Below, piece by piece: positions 58,581-64,000 of a stretch of DNA of 64,000 bases. Numbering within the stretch: the first letter of the stretch is position 1; every line of letters begins with the position of its first letter. Position numbers and translations under genes: made by a program. Origin of the DNA: Apiospora phragmitis (taxonomy: Eukaryota; Ascomycota; Sordariomycetes; Amphisphaeriales; Apiosporaceae). A model generated the notes under the pieces. The model was given only the letters and a program-made list of their open reading frames with translations. It did not search any database and was not told the origin of the DNA. Location: NCBI GenBank assembly GCA_038363925.1, contig JAQQWL010000002.1, positions 2,542,001 through 2,606,000 of the forward strand. Direction: 5' to 3'.

Positions 58581-60079
58581 ATGGTAGATCATATACCTTT
58601 GCCGTCAGGGGGTAGCTCCGATGCGGTACAATCAGCTTCTACCGCCAGCGCTCCAGTCGAGAAAGAAGAAAATGGACTTCGACTAAGACACAACAACCAA
58701 TCATCGCAGTCTCGACCTTCTGCTGAGCCCTCTGCACCCGATACCGAAGAAGGAAATCTTAACGATGCTATGAATTCTACCCCCGCCAGTACGGAACGGG
58801 CCGATGGCGAAAGCATTGAGCCATACCTCTCATTCTTGGTATTGATTTACCATGTAATGCTTCATCTTACGGCCATTGCTGCACTATACTTGGGCACCGA
58901 CACTGTGGCCCACACCTCCGGTGCCTTCTTCATGGTCTTCTTGGTAAGTTGATTAAGAAAAAGAGAAAGCATGGTCGCTTGGCTTGATCAAAGGTTGACG
59001 CATATATCGGTGCTAAATAGATATACGTCTCCTCGAAACTATCCAATTTGGAGGCCAGAAGTCACGCTCCTCTTAGTCGCATTGGTCTATCGATCCCTTT
59101 GGCCTCTGTTTTGGTTCTTTGGTTTCTCCTGGTACGTTTTTCCGGCCCTCGAATTCTGTAAATCAATCTAATGATGAGGCGAAGCATGCTCTATTCGCAT
59201 ACACTTCCACTCAGGGCTTTTCCCCCCTTGTGAAGGCATGCCCTTTCGGTTTGCGATTTCTGATTATGGCCCTCTATTTCTTCACGGTAGGCTGCCTATT
59301 ACTCCTATAATCCCGGCTCTTGCTAATTGCCGAAAAAGCTTCGACACAAGTCTCTAGTTGTTGGCGGTAGCCAACCTCCTGGGACTGAATGCCATATCGA
59401 GAATGATTTCCGCCTTTACTTCGCTGGATCAGGTGGACACACTGGAGAGCTTCTCCAAATGCTCACCAACAGCCCGCCTACTGACAATATCCACCGGATT
59501 TGGGTTATTTGCCACGGTGATGAGACATCTCGCCAAAAGATTTGTGACTGGGAAGCTAAGAGGAAGTCGGGCAAATCCTTGGTTAGTGGCTATGAAATTG
59601 TCCCCATTCGTCGGGCCCGTAGAGTTCATCAGCACTGGGCTACTGTTCCCGTCAGCGCTATCCAATGCGCATACGATATCTACAAGGTCCTAAACCAAGG
59701 ATACCCATATCGGGGAGCGCAAAGCAGCATCAAAGAACCCGGGAGCGACCATATGCCTGGAAAGGGCTATCCCCAAGTCATTGTTACCAATGGTCCCGGC
59801 ACTGGTCTTATCATTGCAGGTGTGGCATGGCTGATGAAGCTGCTCTGGTGCCTCCCTGCCAACTCTTGCAAGGTTCTCTTCATCGAAAGCATTGCTCGCG
59901 TTAAGACTTTGAGCTTGACTGGCAAGCTATTTTACTACACGGGCATCGCTACCGACATTGTCGTCCAACATACGGCGGTTGGCGAGACGTATGACCTCAG
60001 GGTGGAAGAGATGCTCACAGCCCGAGAACTCAGCGATCCTGGTGGCAAACTGTTCCCAGGCTCTTCTGGAATTCATTAG
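58581..60079 (+). CDS. ALG14: ALG14-like UDP-GlcNAc transferase membrane subunit with extended N terminus
   Basis: Alg14 anchors the Alg13 catalytic subunit to the ER for the second step of lipid-linked oligosaccharide synthesis. Proposed exons: 58581-58943, 59021-59131 and 59339-60079 (phase 0 at both junctions; branch GCTAAT near 59322 before acceptor AAAAAG), 404 aa. The Alg14 domain is clear from FAGSGGHTGELLQML (about 187-201) through RRARRVHQHW, PQVIVTNGPGTGLIIAGVAW and KVLFIESIARVKTLSLTGKL. The usual DxFxVQW is DIVVQH here, and the C-terminal tail is not the short family ending. The N-terminal 158 residues are unusual: a hydrophilic Ser-rich start, then hydrophobic segments (YLSFLVLIYHVMLHLTAIAA, GAFFMVFLIYVSS, IPLASVLVLWFLL). 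Exon 2 and its splice sites are the least certain part. It could be a divergent Alg14 paralogue. Confidence 0.78.
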
Positions 60080-60569
60080 ATGGTACGCAAGGCGTTGATG
60101 GTATTTGGGATTACACGAGCAGATATTCTGAGTTTTCATTAGTAGCCCAGCGATCACATGCTTTTCTTGATAGCTGAAACGTTTGTCAAAGGATCCAAAC
60201 CAACAGCCAGTGGAATAAATAGTATGCTAATGACACTAAATGACCAATGATCCGTACAGTGTAATATGGCAAAAGCAGCGCTTTCGCGATTAAGGGGTAA
60301 CTGGCAATACTCTTTAACCCCTGTCTTAGAGGTCGTTGCCCAGGCTCAAAGTGATTTGCTAGTTAGGCCATGTCGGGTAGGCATTACGATCAGTGTCACA
60401 AAGAGGCTATCGTATATAATTTACTGGCGGCTTTGCTATTGTGGCGTTCGACTTGGAAGAACAGCCTCTGGACGGCAAATCCTAAGAGAGGCGTGCACGA
60501 AATAAGGGGGCTTTGTATATTTTTAATGCTTGTTCATGTATATTACATAAACTACAATTTATTCTAGTT
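60080..60569. other. Convergent intergenic region
   Basis: 490 bases between converging 3' ends of the ALG14-like and mS23 genes. No gene recognised. Confidence 0.6.
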
Positions 60570-61408
60570 TCAAACAGGAGGCATATTGGCCGTGGATTCC
60601 AAGTCTTCTCGCAACGAGTCCACATCCAGATCTGCCGCTTCCGGATATTCCGCGTCGAACGAGCTGTACGCAGAGGTCTGCTCTCCCTGGATCTTGTCGA
60701 TCTCCCTGGTGGCCCATCTCTTCCACCGCTCGAACTGCTGGTCCTCCAGTTTCATACCGACCTGCTGGAAGGTCTGGCCGAAGTACGCGCCGACCATGCG
60801 GGCCTCCTCCTGGGCAATTCTGCGCTCGATGTCCTCTTCCTGGCGCAGCTTGTAGAACTCCTTTCGTACCTCGTCGTAGGCTGTGTCTTCCGAGATGCCC
60901 GGGACGTTCTCCATCAGCCACATCTGGCGCTGGACAACACTGTAAAACACACACAACCAATTAGACCCGAGTGCCCTCATACATGCGATACCCTCCCTTT
61001 GGGACCCGTAACTTACCATTCGCCGCTCAGCGGCATGCCAGGCTGCCTCAGACCCTTGCTCCAGTCGTAGTGGAGGGCGTCCTTGCCGTCCATCTCGATG
61101 ATCATGCGCGGCCGCGCCAGCTCCCAGGGGTGGTCTGTGTAGAACTTCTTGCGCAGGTCGTCCTCCTTGTATACCAGCTTCTGCGGCTGGAATAGGCGGC
61201 TCGCCTTCCGCGCCCGGGGGTTCGGCTGTTTGTGCTGCGGCGGGAAGGGCCGCGTGAGGATCTCCGAGGGCGGTATGGACTCGATGACCTTGTACCACAC
61301 GGGCTGCTGGACGGCGAGGCGGGGCTGGAGGCGGTGCTCCATCAGTGTCGTGACGGTCTGGTATACGCGCGCCGGCCGGACCTGGCGCTGCACAGGTCCG
61401 CGGACCAT
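60570..61408 (-). CDS. RSM25: Mitochondrial small-subunit ribosomal protein mS23 (Rsm25)
   Basis: Mitochondrial 37S ribosome component. Exons (minus) 61408-61017 and 60939-60570, 77-nt intron, 253 aa, frame intact. The family start is [18 protein letters not shown], then [39 protein letters not shown] and [17 protein letters not shown]. The second exon continues with [20 protein letters not shown], a charged helical stretch [38 protein letters not shown] and an acidic tail. The ATG at 61408 begins a basic N terminus that fits import into the matrix. The upstream region is shared with the divergent PPR gene, another mitochondrial gene. Confidence 0.93.
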
Positions 61409-61956
61409 GGTCGCAATTGGAGGCTGAGGAGGCGCTCAGTCGGTTGCGACAGAAGGGTGCGGAGGGGCCAACGAAATGCGTCGACGTGGAGAAAGGGCTA
61501 CTGAGGCTCTTTCTTCGCCGAGGTGGTCTGAATTGGTGCCTTCACGAAGCTCTGGACATGGACAGCAGCTCGAAATTGAGAGCTTGTTCGGTGGCAGCAA
61601 TCTTCCGGAACCGCCAATGGAAAATTCAGGTGGATCAGGCCCGTAGGTGCATCTAACAGCGCCCGCGATTTCAATTGGTTCCTTATCGATAATTGAAGAA
61701 CTGCACCACCAGTATTCAAATGGATCTTAGCCTAACCCCCGGCCTGCCGGGCCCGTGTCCTCCTAGATCGAGAGCTTCTCTGGAAAAAAGTTGCGACTTC
61801 AAGCTCCGAGGCGAATCTACCTCCTCCTTGCGCCCTGGACCTCTCTCCATACCGTCATACCCCTCTCTCTTCTACCGATCTTGCGACGTCTCACAGCTCC
61901 GGCTAATGTCGCTGCGTTCCTAAGAGCTGTGATGACGGGACCATGCTGGACAGCTC
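61409..61956. other. Divergent intergenic region mS23 / PPR gene
   Basis: Short (about 0.55 kb) shared promoter between two nuclear genes for mitochondrial proteins; co-regulation is possible. The true PPR start may lie further right. No specific motif identified. Confidence 0.5.
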
Positions 61957-63863
61957 ATGAAAATCTCCGGTCGAATTGACGGGTCGATATACGGCGCGAT
62001 ACTTTGCAGTCGACCGCGACCCTGCCGTCAAAGCTCTGTATCAGCATCGGATCGCATCACGACAATCGCCGCAATAAGTCAAGATAGTGGTGGCTTCGGA
62101 TCAACGGTTGCTACACATGCCGTCCCAGTCGCGCTCCGGTTGTGGCAAAATGCCCCCAGCCCACGACTCTTTTTGCAGCAAAGCGGCAAGCCAATTCAGA
62201 GCCAGGAGAGAAAACTGTGCTCTTCGCTATATTCCACTGTGACGAGCCGTGCTGGCCGACGACCGTTAAACCCATCCTATTTCACTTCTTACCCCCCTTG
62301 CGAGCAAAAAATGGAACCACACATGTTCCTCCGCTGCCTTGGAAGAAGTCGAAATTCAAGCCCCCGCCAAAGCTCCGAGTGCCGTTCCTTTCCCAGCCCA
62401 TCCAGACCCGCATATTTCCAAGGAAGAGCTGCTTGGTTTTCTCGACTACTACGACGATATCAGCGTAGAGGAGCGCTTGGAGTTCTTGAAAGATCCGTAC
62501 ATGCGGAAATATGCTCCGCCTCAGGATACGACTCTCAATGTCTCCGAGCGCCCCCATGAGCTGGTGGCGCCTGCACCTGAGGAGGTGGAACGGGGGAGCC
62601 AAGAGGATTTGGAGGTAGTAGCAAAGTTGAGGGCAGCTGTCTACTCGAAGTTATTACGGCCGCATAGCGTGGATTTAGAGACGATATATGATATTTACAT
62701 GCTACTGCCTGGGCATCGGATACCATATCTTTCTGCGCGTCTGCGTCACTCCCTATTCGCAGCCTTGGGAACTACGGAACGCAAAAGTCCCAAGGCCATG
62801 CTGCGTTACTTTGCCGTCGTAGCCGATACCAAAGCCAGCGGATTCGCGCTGTCGAGGGCTGAGTGGAATACGGCCTTGTCGTTTGCGAGTCGTTATGTGG
62901 GCACGTCCACCGACGTGGAAGCGGAGGCAGCACTGCATCTGTGGCGGGAGATGGAACAGGACATTGGCGTCAAGGGCAACGAAGCTACATTCAATATTCT
63001 TTTCGACGTCGCATCCAAGGCCGGGAAATTTGCGCTCGCCGAGATGATCTACCAGGAGATGAACTCACGTGGCTTCCATTTCAACCGATTCCACCATGTC
63101 AGTCTCATTCACTTCTTCGGTCTCAAGATGGATGCAGGTGGCGTAAGGGCAGCTTACCGAGAGATGGTCAACTCAAGTGAGATCATTGATACGACAGTCC
63201 TCAACTGTGTCCTGGTCGGCCTGTTGAGGTCTGGTGAAGAGGCTTCAGCTGAGCAGCTATACGACAATATGAAGGCGACCGATAGAAGGTCCAAGATCAT
63301 CCCCGAACGCGACTACACATTGCAGAAGAAGATGACCAAGGTATTCTTGATGTTTGCGCGTCTTGCACGAAGGCATCCAGGCATGCAGCCGGGTTTTCAG
63401 AGCACGAGTCTGACAACGCCCGACCTGTATACATATCGCATTCTCGTAAACCACTTCGGTGTCAGACTTGGGGATGTCCCGAGTCGCTCAGTTCCTGGAC
63501 GAAATGAAGTTCTTCCGAGTCCCGCTTCACGGCAGCGTGTTTCTCGCCCTTTTTAAATCGTTTGCCCGGCACGGCAGCGATGGATCGGACTGGAGCGTAC
63601 AGCGACTCGACAGCGTCTGGAATGCCTTTCTCGACGCCCACGACGCCGGCACGGACGGCTTGTATATTAGCACATGGATGGCCATGTGGATTCTTCGGTC
63701 TTTTGCCCACTGTACGAGGTCCCAGGATCGCCTCCTGGACGTGTATGAGGAGCTCAGCTCCCGGTGGGAACTGGATGGGCAGAATAGAAGTTTTATGTTA
63801 GACTTTTTGCACAAACTGCTCAGCAGAAGCGGCTTGTTTTTACATACCACCGAGTCTAGATGA
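61957..63863 (+). CDS. Pentatricopeptide-repeat-like mitochondrial protein, two frameshifts
   Basis: A long helical-repeat protein of PPR type, probably binding mitochondrial RNA. Unmistakable PPR-like turns are NEATFNILFDVASKAGKFAL followed by AEMIYQEMNSRGF, then VSLIHFFGLKMDAGGVRAAY and TVLNCVLVGLLRSGEEAS. A leading segment reads ISKEELLGFLDYYDDISVEE, and the C-terminal part has RVAQFLDEMKFFRVPLHGS and STWMAMWILRSFAH. Three frames are used in turn. An extra base in the A6 run 62306-62311 (or C6 at 62292-62297) joins an Arg/Ser-rich presequence-like N terminus (RKLCSSLYSTVTSRAGRR) to EEVEIQAPAKAP. One G too many at 63470-63473 joins VRLG to MSRVAQFLDE. Allowing for both from ATG 61957 gives 634 aa. 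The start is uncertain, because no ATG exists in the main frame before EEVEIQAP. Confidence 0.85.
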
Positions 63864-64000
63864 TGGGCACGGCGATGACATCTGCATTGGGTCCCGGGCA
63901 TCAGGGGTTTCATGGGCGCACATAGACGGCGGACAAGGTGTATATTAAATGATGATGGAGCCATACTTGGGAGGCTACGATCATGGATGATACCACCACT

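Noticed and set aside
1..64000. CRISPR arrays, prokaryotic operons, phage or secondary-metabolite cluster
   Set aside because: No direct-repeat/spacer pattern, no PKS, NRPS or terpene synthase signatures; all clear genes are intron-bearing fungal housekeeping genes or orphans.

Overview
The window is nuclear DNA of a filamentous ascomycete (Pezizomycotina, most likely Sordariomycetes by overall feel, although no marker here fixes the class). The evidence is spliceosomal GT-AG introns, mostly 45-115 nt with YTNAY-type branch points, and a set of eukaryotic housekeeping genes that only fungi carry in this form: Ima1, a fungal mS23/Rsm25, Scs7, a fungal TAF4 and an RS-rich RBM39/Rsd1-type splicing factor. 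No tRNA, rRNA, CRISPR or prokaryotic signal was seen.

Layout. 1-10.7 kb: the 3' part of a mitochondrial complex I assembly methyltransferase-fold protein (NDUFAF5, minus strand), divergent from AP-2 alpha adaptin (plus), then an unrecognised single-pass membrane protein, a wrecked tannase/feruloyl esterase gene in a GC-rich island, and the Arp2/3 subunit ARPC5 (minus). 10.7-28.4 kb: almost 18 kb without a convincing conventional gene. It holds a MITE-like inverted-repeat element at about 17.5 kb and, at 21.1-22.3 kb, a pyrimidine-rich spliced-leader-like stretch ending in a 32-codon ORF that may encode a microprotein. 28.4-37 kb: nitrilase-family amidase, YSH1/CPSF73 (both minus) and TAF4 (plus). 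38-45 kb: a VWA-domain protein with a PPxY motif, a Gln-rich orphan, and a 728-residue coiled-coil orphan. 45-49.5 kb: repeat-bearing, weakly coding DNA. 49.5-64 kb: RBM39-like splicing factor, SCS7, IMA1 (all minus), an ALG14-like protein with an unusual membrane N terminus (plus), mS23 (minus), and a PPR mitochondrial protein (plus).

There is no biosynthetic or defence cluster. Neighbours are not functionally linked beyond a loose theme of mitochondrial genes (NDUFAF5, mS23, PPR protein) and mRNA 3'-end/splicing/transcription genes (YSH1, TAF4, RBM39-like).

The most pervasive signal is technical or evolutionary. Eight genes carry single-nucleotide frameshifts (eleven in all, most in homopolymer runs), each flanked on both sides by well conserved family sequence. 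When these are allowed for, the gene models with complete ends sum to a multiple of three. This looks like residual sequencing or consensus error, so those genes are annotated as CDS rather than pseudogenes. The tannase locus is different: it also lacks the central segment with the catalytic serine and is called a pseudogene.
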